Assembly: GCA_964007475.1 (NCBI GenBank)
Contig: OZ023273.1
Location: 122,001,812 to 122,065,811 of the forward strand
DNA length: 64,000 nucleotides
DNA from: Hybos culiciformis
Lineage: Eukaryota > Arthropoda > Insecta > Diptera > Hybotidae
Direction of reading: 5' to 3'
Position 1 is the stretch's first letter, and each line of letters starts with the position of its first letter. Under the pieces are notes generated by a model. That model was not told the origin of the DNA. It worked only from the letters and a program-made list of their open reading frames with translations, and searched no databases. The position numbers and the translations under genes are program-made. Shown in pieces: positions 39,101 through 50,749 of this stretch.

Positions 39101-41086
39101 TTTTCTATTTTAAACTCGGAAACGGAAGCTCAAAAATTTGGAAACTGTTTTAAATTTCTATTTTTAGTTTTAACAAAATTGAAAACTTGTAACATTCTTT
39201 TCCTCAACGATGAAACTAAAATGCATTAGCATCGAATATATAATAAACTTTTTGCATTTTGGTGACTCATTAAAAAACCCTCATCTTCTTAAAACCTGAA
39301 ATTTTTGAGGCTTACTTTTTCCTTTAATATTTAAACTAGTGAACTTACGAATGCATTCAGTTAAGTAAATTTTACTTCAAACATTCATTATAGGAATACA
39401 ACTTTGTGTGATTTAATTTTTTTTTTTTTATATTAAAATAAAGAAACATGCAAAATTTAAGAAAACATTGTTTCCAACATAATTTTCTTTATTCATCTTT
39501 TTGTTGTGTCTTTTTTTTTTTTGACAAACTGGTGAATAATTCTTTAAAACAAATTTATCCTGAGGGGGACTAGTGCTGTATTGTATTCCAAACTTAGAAA
39601 AATATCTTTCATTCATTGTGGGCTATAGATGGGGCAGAAAAGTAGCAATATTTTCTGCCTCGTTAAAGGATAAACAAAAAATTCAAAAGAAAATTATAAT
39701 AATATTTTATACGCTTTATTTATTTTTGCATGCATTTTTTTTATTGTAAGGGGATTAGGATTAGTTATATATTCACAAATAATAAAGTTTCCGCGAATTT
39801 CATTTTTTTTTTTGGATAATATATATTTTTTGTTTGTATATATATAAATAATATGTACGTGAGTTCATGAAAATATTCAAAGAAAGATATATAAATCCTC
39901 TAATCCTCTATAATCAGAACGATCTGAGACAGAGTTTAAAAGCGCGCGGAAAAGTTCTCATCGTACTTTTAATACCAAAACAATTTTTGATCAATTATGA
40001 TTACGAATATTGAATAATATCTTATATTATGCTAAATAATCAGTGTCCGAGAAATAAACTATAACTTATGTTTCTAATAAAATTCGACTGTCTAATTTTT
40101 CTTAGATATTTTAGTTTATATCTTCGTTGTTGGAATATTTATGAAGAATATAAATAATGTACCCCTCGAAAATAGTCGAATCGAAAATTTCTTTTTATTC
40201 TCAATAATATCTAAAGTCAAAAATAAAAGAAAAAAACATTTTTTTTTTATTTTTATTTTCGTCTTATTCGCCGGAGAAATTAAATAAATATTTACTTAGG
40301 ATAATTCATTTTTCCACTGAATTTATTTTGTCAATAATATTTTTTTTTGCCATAGTATTTTCTAAAGGTACGTAAATAAAATTTATGAAATATCAAAAAC
40401 CAATTTAAAAAAAAAATAAAATTGAAAAATCGTCAAATAAAAAGTAAATATTTTGATTTTTTCTTTATGCAAAAACACGAACAGAAAATTAAATTATATT
40501 TCTTAAAATGATTTTCCTTCGCTTTTTTTTTTTTTTTGTAAGGATTCAGATTTTTTTGTTAACATCTTTTGAAATTATTAATGATAATATAACATTATGC
40601 AGAAAACTATAATAGCTCTTTTTAATATTCAATTGCAATGGAATAAATAAGTTATTCTTGAATAATAAATCTTAAAACTGATCTAAATCCAATGTATCAA
40701 TCAATGACCGCGCGACACTAACACTTACTTTAAAAAAACGATTAAATTCATTCGTCTAATCTAATCACTATATGCTTTTAAATTTGTTTGAAAATAATCT
40801 TAATTTTATGAGGTTTGCATATTCTTAGGCATGCCCTTAATAATGCTATTTTATAAATTAATAAGATTTAAAACTGAGGATTGGTTTTATTTATTTATTA
40901 TTAATAGTACCTAATCGCAGATTTGAACTAGAATCTTTCAGAAAACATGTACATATATTTAGTTTTTAAAAAACTTAACTTATGAACTATGTATTATTAA
41001 ATTAAATTTAGAAACATCGAATATCAGTTGTTAAATTTTTTATTTAAAAATAACTAGTTCAATACAAAAAATAAAAAATAATATCC

Positions 41087-41159
41087 TGACGTAGTTGCGT
41101 CAAAAAAAAATAAAAAGGCACGTGCCCACCACACCTGTTTTCAACGTCATCAACGTCAT
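41087..41159. promoter_or_regulatory. Cluster of palindromic transcription-factor-like motifs
   Basis: Within 73 bases of AT-rich desert there are TGACGTAGTTGCGTCA (41087-41102), the perfect palindrome GGCACGTGCC with an E-box (41117-41126), CACCTG (41132-41137) and two direct CAACGTCAT copies (41142 and 41151). Such a cluster may be an enhancer or a transposon end. No target gene can be assigned. Confidence 0.3.
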
Positions 41160-44100
41160 AATTTTTACCAAGGGGACTCATTTCCAACTTTGTAAACAAC
41201 AACTACATTGTACACACTTTTCTTTTCCACATGATGTATATATATATATATAGGTATTTTTTTATTCACTTTTTTTAACGACTAAATCTCAAGTTACTAA
41301 CCACAAAACATGAAAATGTTATTTTAATAAGAAAAAGAAACATTTAAAAAAAACAATAACAAAATAGACACCAATTTTACAATAATTTTATTCGAATTTT
41401 TTTATTCAAATGCATTAAAAATATATGATACAAGCTCAATGTAGATACCTACCAACTCTAGATGGGAATTTCAAAAATCAACTTGAGAACATCGATTTGC
41501 TAGCGAATATTTACTTAACTTTCTCATTTAATGATGTACTGAAGAATGTGAAAAAATATAGCTTGTAAAAGAACATTTTAAGAGAACAGTCAGAAAAGAT
41601 GTATAAAAAAAATCGAAGAAAACCCTTAAGGTTGGAAAAAATACAAGTAATACAACAAGTAGGTATAATACCCAAGTGTACATAACCTATAATGGATTTA
41701 CCTATAGTTTAAATTGTTTAAAAAAGTTAAATTATATGCTTATTATTAATGGGATTTTAATTTGGCGAATGAATTACTACTTTTTTTGTTTTTGCGTATT
41801 GCATTTCCGTAATCAACTCTAAGAAGGGAAAATTCAAATAAAAATTATTATTATTTATTTAAAAGTTTGCAAATGTTTAGTTCTCACAAATTCCAAAAAC
41901 AATTTAAATAATTTTTATGTAGGAACGTGAAATTCAATAAAAGTTATAATTCATTAAATTTAAATAAAACCTCAGATTTAAGATTTAGTACAAACTGTAA
42001 AAGTAATTTTTAATTATTTTAAACTTAAAACAGACTTTTTTATACAATTAGTAACAATTGAGTTTATTTTCATATTTGTGGTCATCATAGAACCAAAACT
42101 TATATATAAAGTTTGAAATTATTTTAAAAGAAAATTTCATCCCCTACATATTCGATTTTTTAATTTGATATTTTTGTTAAATTTTGTTTTAGCTATATTT
42201 TTAGTTTTAAAACTTTTCTAAATCGACATATTTTCGTACCTAAAAATGCTGCAGTAATGATAGCTCTTAAATTAAAATAAAACATCTTCAAAACATTTAT
42301 ATTTTAAATTATATTTCCTCATAATAATGTTTCTATAAATATTTATAAATTTTTATTTTATAATTATGATATTTTTAAATAAATTTTAAATATAATATTA
42401 ATAAGTTTTCTCTTAGGTATTAAATTATCACCTTGCAACGCAGGAATAAAGACATATTTTTTACAACCAACCCTAAAAGAAATATATATGTATTATAATA
42501 TTATATTACCATAATCTTACATAGTAAACATTTCCATCAAAACAAATAAAAATAATACATAACAAAATTTTTTAATTAAACCTCAGAGAATCCTTTGCAC
42601 ACGAAATCTTCCACATAAAAATTAAATTAACACAAGAAAATATTATTGCAACAAGGATATAGAATTCCTCGCGAAGAAAAAAAAATTAATTAAAAACGAA
42701 GAAAATTCAGAATAACGCGTGGTACACACAAAATTCGTTATTCTTTACTAATCCTACTCATATTTATTTATTTTAAAATAAAAACAAAAATATTATCATA
42801 TAAAATTCAATAAGTAAGGGGAAAGCGCCAAATAATGTGTATTTCAAATCTTTTTTCCTCCTCCATAAAAATAGAGTTTAAACTTAAAAAAAAAAGTATA
42901 ATTTTTATTTTATAATTATACTATACATTAACGTATCTACAAACTACACAGGTGGTATTAAATTAAATAGATTTTTAAGTTTTGAAACTATGTTTTAAAA
43001 CTAAAATTTTGGGGTGTATTACTACAATCGTAGTGTCAAGCATTTCTTTTCGATTTAAGATGTTGAAAGAAAGAAAATTCAATAAAGATTTTGAATTTAA
43101 AGCTAGATAGATATTTATTTTAATTTCTATTTCACTAGTTTTATTATATTTAGACATTTAGACGGTAAATAAGCGAAAAAAAATTTGAAAAATTTATATA
43201 TAAAAGTAAAAAGTTGTTCTAAATGTAACTAAAATGGAATGTGTAAAATGTAACTAAAATAAAGATAAGGTCAATGAGTTTGTTTTATAATTATAGGTAA
43301 AAGTAATTCTCCTTTTCCTGGCGTCACCTTTTTTCTTTAAACCTAACAAAGATTTTTTGTTTTCAAAAATTTTCATTGTATTTTTTTTACACTTAATTCT
43401 CAATTGAAAACATGGGGTGCGGTTTTTATTATTCCAATTAAAACATCATATTAAGAAATGTAATAATTTTACTATGCAAACACATTGTAAAAAAAAATAA
43501 AGAATATCTTTAAGGAAATTAAAAATATAATAAAAATTTTCCTTTTATTATACTTATTTTCATTTAAATTTATAGCTTTTTTTTTGAACAAAAAATTCAA
43601 ATTAAAAATATAATATTAATACAATAAATTAAAATTAATTATTTATTTACTTAACTAGGAAATTAATTTTTTTTTTCACTGTAATGCTATAATAACACAT
43701 ACTTACATATACTTAAAATGTTTTAGCCTGTGTAAAATAAGAAAATTTAGTATTATATAAAGAATATAACTTTAATACAATTAAACTCCAATCCAATTTT
43801 CTTGTTTTTGATTTTCAGTAAAAACTTAATTTATTTCTTTCGATAGAATTTTTTAATAAAATAAAAAAAATGTTTTGGAAACATAATAAGAAGCATTATC
43901 AGTTTTAACAAAGCCATTTTCATTATGTACAGCTCAAGATTGATATCAAAAGCAAAAGTTTGACCAAAGTCAAATTAATCTTTATTCCATTTCAACGTCT
44001 AATTATTGACTGGTTAAGTAAACAAATATACTCAAATATATATACTAAGAAAGCATAATATGAAGTGTCGAAGAAGGTCTCTAACTCGTCACTCCCAACC

Positions 44101-46969
44101 GATAACTATCTGGTGTTAATTGTGCTACGTTTTTAATATCGTTTTAAAGAATTAGTGAAAGGATTGACCTAACACATAGTATTAAATTAAAATTTAAAAA
44201 AATTATAAAATTTTTTAAATTAATCATTAAACTTTTTAAGTCCTTATCAAATTATTTTATTTATTACTTTTAGCACTGTTACCTAAAAGCAATTATTTAT
44301 CACACAAAGAAACCTATGAAATCTGTTGCTTCTTTCCTTGATAAGAAATTGTATCAACTAATAATAAAACTTAAGAATTGAAACCTCGCTAAAATCATTT
44401 ATTTATAATAACTTTCTTCCTATCAAGGAATAATATAACACAACATATTCAAAAAAGAAGAATCTAAATCATAATTTGAAAATAAAACAAAATAGATTTA
44501 ATGCTAATTAGCTAATTATATATTTCTAATCCAAAAATAATTCAACGTTGTCAAAATTACTGAGTTAAAATTCTTCATTAAAAATCGTTTTTCAAGTTTC
44601 AAATATTATCAATAAAATTCATTCAGAAGGAATTCTATTTTTTTTTTGGTTTTTATTTGCTCTTAATTACGTCAATTCATAGTATCAATTACAACTTTTG
44701 AAATAAAGATTTTCGCATTTTATTAAAATAGAAAGAAACTCAAAAAAAAAGACTAATCACAAAAATTCTTCATCAAAAAACAAAATTCTTTCTATATTAA
44801 TAAAGATATCTGATAACTGACCCCAAAGTTTTATTCATAAAAAAAAAAATCTCGTTTTGTCAATTAAGAGCAAACATTTCTAAATAAATGTAAATACCTT
44901 ATATAATTTTTTTGCTTCCAAAATATACCTACTTTTTATTTGCAAAAGTTATATATTTCACAAAAAAAGATTTTTATAAACTTTTAGGCAAAATTTACTT
45001 CATCGATTCCAAAGTTTATTTTTCTGATTATGGCAGAATACAAATTACACATGACAAACTAATTCTAAGAATGATATTTGAAATTAGTATAAAAAAATAC
45101 ATGTTACTTAAAACTGATTAAATTCATAAGAAAATTGTTGCAATGGTTTTTTTCTAAATTATTAAGTGTTCTGTCAAAATTACATTTTTATTTTGTTAAT
45201 TAATTTTGGTATTAAAAAAATTACAAATATAAAAAACGTTTGCGTATAAATTTTATAAAATTTGTCAACGGTTAAATAACTATCGAAAAATGTTTACCAA
45301 GTACGAAATCAAAGAATAAAATAAATAGAAAAGTTAGAAGTGTTTTATTTAATATTTTCCCAGTTAATGTCCTTAAGTCATTAAACAAGAAATTTTGTGA
45401 TTTTTTTTTACCCAAAAAAAAAAAATACTATTTTTCCTAATATTTTCTTCTAAGTATAAGGTTTTTATTTTTATTGAAAGTGTTTTCTAAATAAATAGAA
45501 TTACAATTGACAGGACACAGCAAAATATTTTAGTCACTTAGAATTAAGAAGAAAAAAAAGGACATACATATTTGATAAATAACTGTTGTTGGGGTGATAG
45601 TAAATTGAGTAATAAGATATTTAATGTTAACACATCAATTTGAAAAAAAAAAATATATATTTACAAGAAAATTACACATCAGAAAATTGTTCACAGAATT
45701 AAAGAATTATTTACTTTGTTTTAACTTCATATTGTCATATTTTTACGATTGTTAGTTTTAATGCTAGGAAAAATTAAATTATTTTTTTTATTTTTTTTGA
45801 TATTAGATATTATTTTATTATTAAACATTATATTAGATCATTATACTATAAAAATTCTTTGTAGCACTTGAACATATTTGAGATATTGATTTTCTTTTTT
45901 TTTTCCGTTGCATCATTGGACCTTACTTAAGATTATGTTTAAATTTTTAAGAAAAATCTAGAATTGAGAAACTTCGAAGATACTTCGAAAAATTATATAA
46001 TTATAATATTTATATGCAAAGATTATATCGTCTGCTCAGAAATGAAACAACGTATCACATTTATACGTCATTATTTGACAATAGCACCATTCGATTCCTC
46101 GTACTCGATTTTATAAGTACAACTACTTTGCAATATTCTTAATGTTGATTAAAATGTGTTTTTTAGATGAAAATTGTACGCTACTTGATATGTTTTCATA
46201 CGTTTTTTTTAATTTTCAAATCTTTAAATTCAAATTACTCGAAACTATACTTTTCATTATACATCGTTTCATTTCTCAGCAGACGATATGCATTGTTAAA
46301 AAAAAAATTTTATTGAGTATAAATTTTTAAGATTTTTGTATGGTACCTAAATTTAATCAACCTACAAAATTTGATCAACCTACAAAATAATGTTTGAATT
46401 AAAATAAACAATTTGAGCAAATAAAAATACGAAAATAAATTAAGAAGTTCTTGAAATAAACCGTTCTCTGGTTTCACTTATTGTTGGAAAAATAAATAAA
46501 TTGTATATTTGAGTCTTAGGAAACAAAAATAAAGAATTAATTTATATATCTAAACACAATCTCATAATGTTTTATTCACATCAGAGCTGGCTACTACAAA
46601 CCTTAAACATATTTCGGTGCATAATATCTATATACATTATGAATACACTAGGCATAATTTTTTATTCATATATTTACTGTAAACTCAATGGCTTTGTATA
46701 AACTTACTAGAATTGTTTATCATAATCAAAAATAGTAGTCAGAAATTGAAAAAAAATATTGTATGAACATAAGTCCATAGTTTTGAATTTACAAGTCATG
46801 TATATACAAAATTACAGCTTTCCTTATGAATTTTAAATTTTATTTAATGAGTTTTCTCGTAACAAAATAATAATAAAATATTGATGCAACAAATAAAGTT
46901 AAAATATAAAGCAAAAACAATTCTAAAACATTTTTAAACTATTTTTCTTAGTTTTATTCTGTTGCTAAA

Positions 46970-46993
46970 AATTATTATTATTATTATTATTAT
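46970..46993. repeat. (ATT)n microsatellite
   Basis: About eight uninterrupted ATT units in the intergenic desert. Confidence 0.85.
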
Positions 46994-49374
46994 AAATCGA
47001 TTAAAATTTCAAAACATGTAAATTTAATCCATCTGTCTGTAGCCTTACAACAAAGTTTTCAATACTATAATAATATTCTTCTCTCTATATAAGAAACAAA
47101 AAAAAAACGTAAAGGGTTTTTATTTTATTATTTTTTTTATATAAAATGGATATTTCGTATTATAACTACTAATTTTTAGTAGTTAAGTTAGATATTTTCT
47201 TAAAATTGTTATATGGAAGACAAATGAATCCATTAGAGAAAAATTAATAATATTTTTGTTATTTTCCAAAAATCTGCAGTTTCTTTATTTTTTTTTTTTT
47301 TTTGTAGAAAAGTTTCTATTATACATAAAGCTCATAAATAAAAAAAAAAGGAAGAACTCAATATGTTTTTAATGTAATTTTGTAAGGATACATTAAATGA
47401 ATCTTCTTTTATCTTTTTGCATGCAAATTTACTGTAGAAATTTTTAAGAAGACAATAGTTTAGGACTAAAAATACCATATTTCTTTCTAATAAAATAGTT
47501 ATTGTTATATATATATTTTGCATAGTTAATTTATTTATAGATTTTATGAAAGGTATTTTCATATTTTAGCTTAGATAAATAGGTTGAATAAAGTAATAAA
47601 TCTCAATAGAAGCATATATGTATAAACTTTTATAATAATTACATCAAAACAAATATTATTCTGTAATCATTACATATTGGAAGAATCATTGGTATAAAGA
47701 AAGAAACCAAATGCTTACTTCACGGGTTTTTTATATTCAATTCAAATTTGAACCTGGTAGTATCGAAAAGCTCAATCATGGTCACCACCTAAATATTAAC
47801 AGTCAGAAAGTTCCAAAATTTAGCTTTATACTTTAGTTTCACAATATTTACATGCAGACTTTTAGTTTTGTCTTATATTGGACGGCAGTTTCTTGAAAAA
47901 TCCATACCTTTATATGAATAACCCATGAATCGAAAACACGAAGTTTATTCACGATTTATATATTCACTTTGAATATAAAAATAGAATAAAATTAAAAAAA
48001 TATATTTTTTCGCTTCAATGGAATGAATAAATTCTCAATTTGTTTTCTAGATTTGTTATATTAGATCTTGTGGTGACAAAATAAGATTCATTCTATATGT
48101 AAAAACAGATTCAGTTCTTTTTTTAGATTGACATCATCAGTCACACTTGTGGAAAAAAATTCCCTTTTAAATCAAAAATACCATTAGAATTCAATATAAG
48201 AGATAAATTCATCCTTTTTTGTTTTAAAACTCCGTGCTTTAAAAAAATGAAAACGACGAAGAAGGATATCTTACACAGAGCGATTATACACTGGTATTCA
48301 TAAAATATCAATACATAATATAATATGTTACTATTTTACTTATTTTTAATAGAATAATGAAGAGCATTTAAAAAGAAATTGAGGTACGGTTACATAATAC
48401 CAATTAATAACATAATATTCTCTTACAAATACGCAAAAACCTTTTACTTTTGAAGCATATCAAAAATCATACCAATCTTGATAAAACAAAATGACATATC
48501 GGCTAAGTCAGGCCTTAATCAAAACCGAATATTTTTTTTTTGTGGAAAAAAAGTTTGAATTTCTATTTGCGCGTGAAATTCTTATACATATGGCGCCCAA
48601 AACATTTTTTGCGGTTGACTAATGATGAAAAGAAAAGACAATATTTTTATTCAGTTATTTTATGATAAATTTTTTTTATATTTCTTAAATATTTTGATTG
48701 ATGATGATTTGTTTTGATGTGACAGAAAAAATAAATAGAAAAACTGTTAAATTTGCATTATATTTATATATTTAAAAAGTTTCAAGTTATAACCTCTACA
48801 CTCAACTTACATTTAGTAATATTCTTTTATATAAACTGACAAATACAATCTTAAAATATAATTATAAAATTTTTAATAATTTGCACTGTATATAGACAAA
48901 AAATAAACTTGGTGGAAAATTAGCTATGTATATAAAGATTATAGCTTATTTTCGTTCGGTTTGGTGTAAAACTTGAACACAACCCTGAATTCTCGACTGA
49001 TGTTAACAACCGTGTTATCAACCTCCCTACAAAATTCACAACATGGTTGCCACAGGTTCTGTCCTAATCGTCATAATGTAAAATTTCATACTCAACCCAC
49101 CTCCATCATACTACTAAAAAAAATTTCAGAATTGCATGTTTTCGGATATATTTGATTAAAATTCACACAAAATACCAACAAAATCTCTAATTTTAATATA
49201 TAATGAAGTAATTTTAGTTAAATGCCGTAATATAAAAAGATATAGTGAGAGGTATATTAGCCTAATTTAAAATACTATTTTCTCTCAAGGCCGATTTCCA
49301 TTAAGAAAATTCACTGGACGTCATTTATGTTATTTAAATACATTTTTTCCACGACTTTATTTTGATCTATGTAA

Positions 49375-49491
49375 AGTTGTACAATTTACCAATTCTACAA
49401 TCGGTTTATTCAATTGTATGGACAAATTAACCATTTGTACAATCCAGTTAACTTGTATATTTCAGGCCAGTTGTATAATCTCTATTTTTTC
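49375..49491. repeat. Degenerate TTGTA(C/T)A repeat cluster
   Basis: TTGTACAAT, TTGTATGG, TTGTACAATCC, TTGTATATT and TTGTATAATC recur every 18-30 bases, several preceded by CCA(G)TT. It lies just left of the 49.53-kb transposon complex. The function is not known. Confidence 0.35.
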
Positions 49492-49532
49492 CAAATCAGC
49501 TCTTTTTTTTTAAATTAACTACATATAGGTAT

Positions 49533-50749
49533 GTAGTAAAGTGGGGGACATTCGTAAATGGGGCACCCTTGTCACTCGCATTTTAGTCATTTTATCATTT
49601 GACTAAAAATCTGAAAAAAATATATTTGGCAGCACTATTGAGTCTTCACCAACCAAGAAGTTACACGTGGTGTGGTTTTTTTCGGATTGTTTTTGTAAGT
49701 CTTTGATAAATTTTGTAAGCAGTTATTATTAAAAAAAAAATTAAAAACGAATATTGCATTAGTGAAAAGTGTTATTTATTTTAATAGAAATTAAGTAAAT
49801 TGAACAAAAATTTAAAAAAGTACCTAAATAATAAATGACGCCGCAAATCCCACTGACCAACCTACAGTCCACCCGCCCGCCCGCCCGCCCCACCACTCTC
49901 TTGTTGTGCCGATTCTGATTGGTTCACGTCATCTGCACTTTAGCATCAAATTTTTAGCGGACAAATGTCATTTTCCAAAATGTCATTTGTCCGCGATTAA
50001 TTTTTTTAATTTTTAGCGAACAAATGTCATTTTGCAAAATGTCATTTGTCCGCGATTGATTTTTCAGATTTTTAGCGGACAAATGTCATTTTGCAAAATG
50101 TCATTTGTCCGCGATTAATTTTTATCGCGGACAAATGACATTTTGGAAAATGTCATTTGTCCGCGGCGGACAAAAGACATTTCGAATCGCGAACAAATGT
50201 CATTTTTATGTCCGCGATACAAAAACAAATCGCGGACAAATGTCCAACCCCCCCCCTTTTGATTCCTATTGCAAGTTCCTTAATATTTTATCAAAATAAT
50301 TTAACATAATTTTGATATTAATATTATTATATTATAAAAATAGAATTGAATTCAATTTCATATTTTATGTTACGTTTATTATTATTAGAAAAAGAATTAA
50401 TTTTATGTTTGTGATATCAAATGTTATATTTCTTTATTATTATAATAAAAATATCTCACTTACTATAAGTTTTGATACAAAATTCAATGGTTTTATTAAG
50501 ATGACGAAAGTTCCCCCTGCGTCGATGAAAGTACCCCACGCATGGGGCACTTTCAACAAAGTGAAGACTTTGGGAAAAATGAAAAAACTCTTATTTACAG
50601 TTATGTAAGCGAGACAACCCTCAAAAGCAAACTTACGTGAATAACCAAGGCTTATCTTGGTCCTTACGGCATTTAAAAATATTAAACCGTTTTCGAGATA
50701 TACACTTTTTACAAAAACATGACAAATATCCCCCACTCTCCCCTACTCT
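49533..50749. mobile_element. Possible DNA transposon with imperfect GTGGGGGA ends, host of nested element
   Basis: The left sequence GTAGTAAAGTGGGGGACATT (from 49534) matches the reverse complement of the right sequence near 50727-50749, GTAGGGGAGAGTGGGGGATA. Between them lie the Foldback-like insertion and, at 50527-50554, a hairpin with arms GAAAGTACCCCA and TGGGGCACTTTC. Overlapping open frames of 98 codons on both strands at 50312-50736 are not recognised and may be remnants of element sequence. Target duplication was not resolved. Element identity is inferred from the G-rich inverted ends only. Confidence 0.4.
49841..50250. mobile_element. Partial Foldback-like element, core plus right palindrome array
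   Basis: It starts with the same C-rich core as the 18-kb element (CGCAAATCCCACTGACC at 49845, then repeated CCCGCC and a GATTCTGATTGGTTCACGT tract). At least four near-palindromes follow (CGGACAAATGTCATTTTGC and complement) at about 49957-50162, then degenerate copies ending CGGACAAATGTCCAACCCC near 50245. The right terminus is the reverse complement of the left terminus of the 17,890 element, as expected for paired inverted ends. No left array is present, so it is truncated or rearranged. It sits inside the 49.53-50.75 kb complex. Confidence 0.68.

Larger units (their letters stand above)
33167..49374. other. 16-kb gene-free stretch
   Basis: No coding region, RNA gene or complete mobile element is recognised. 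Points of note are a purine-rich, less AT-rich strip at 35790-35930 that looks like an insect 5' untranslated leader, the motif cluster at 41087-41159, an ATT microsatellite near 46970, and a less AT-rich strip at 48960-49110 of unknown origin. Confidence 0.5.

Noticed and set aside
48973..49155. 60-codon open frame in a less AT-rich strip
   Set aside because: Neither strand gives a recognisable protein. It could be decayed element sequence but there is no support.
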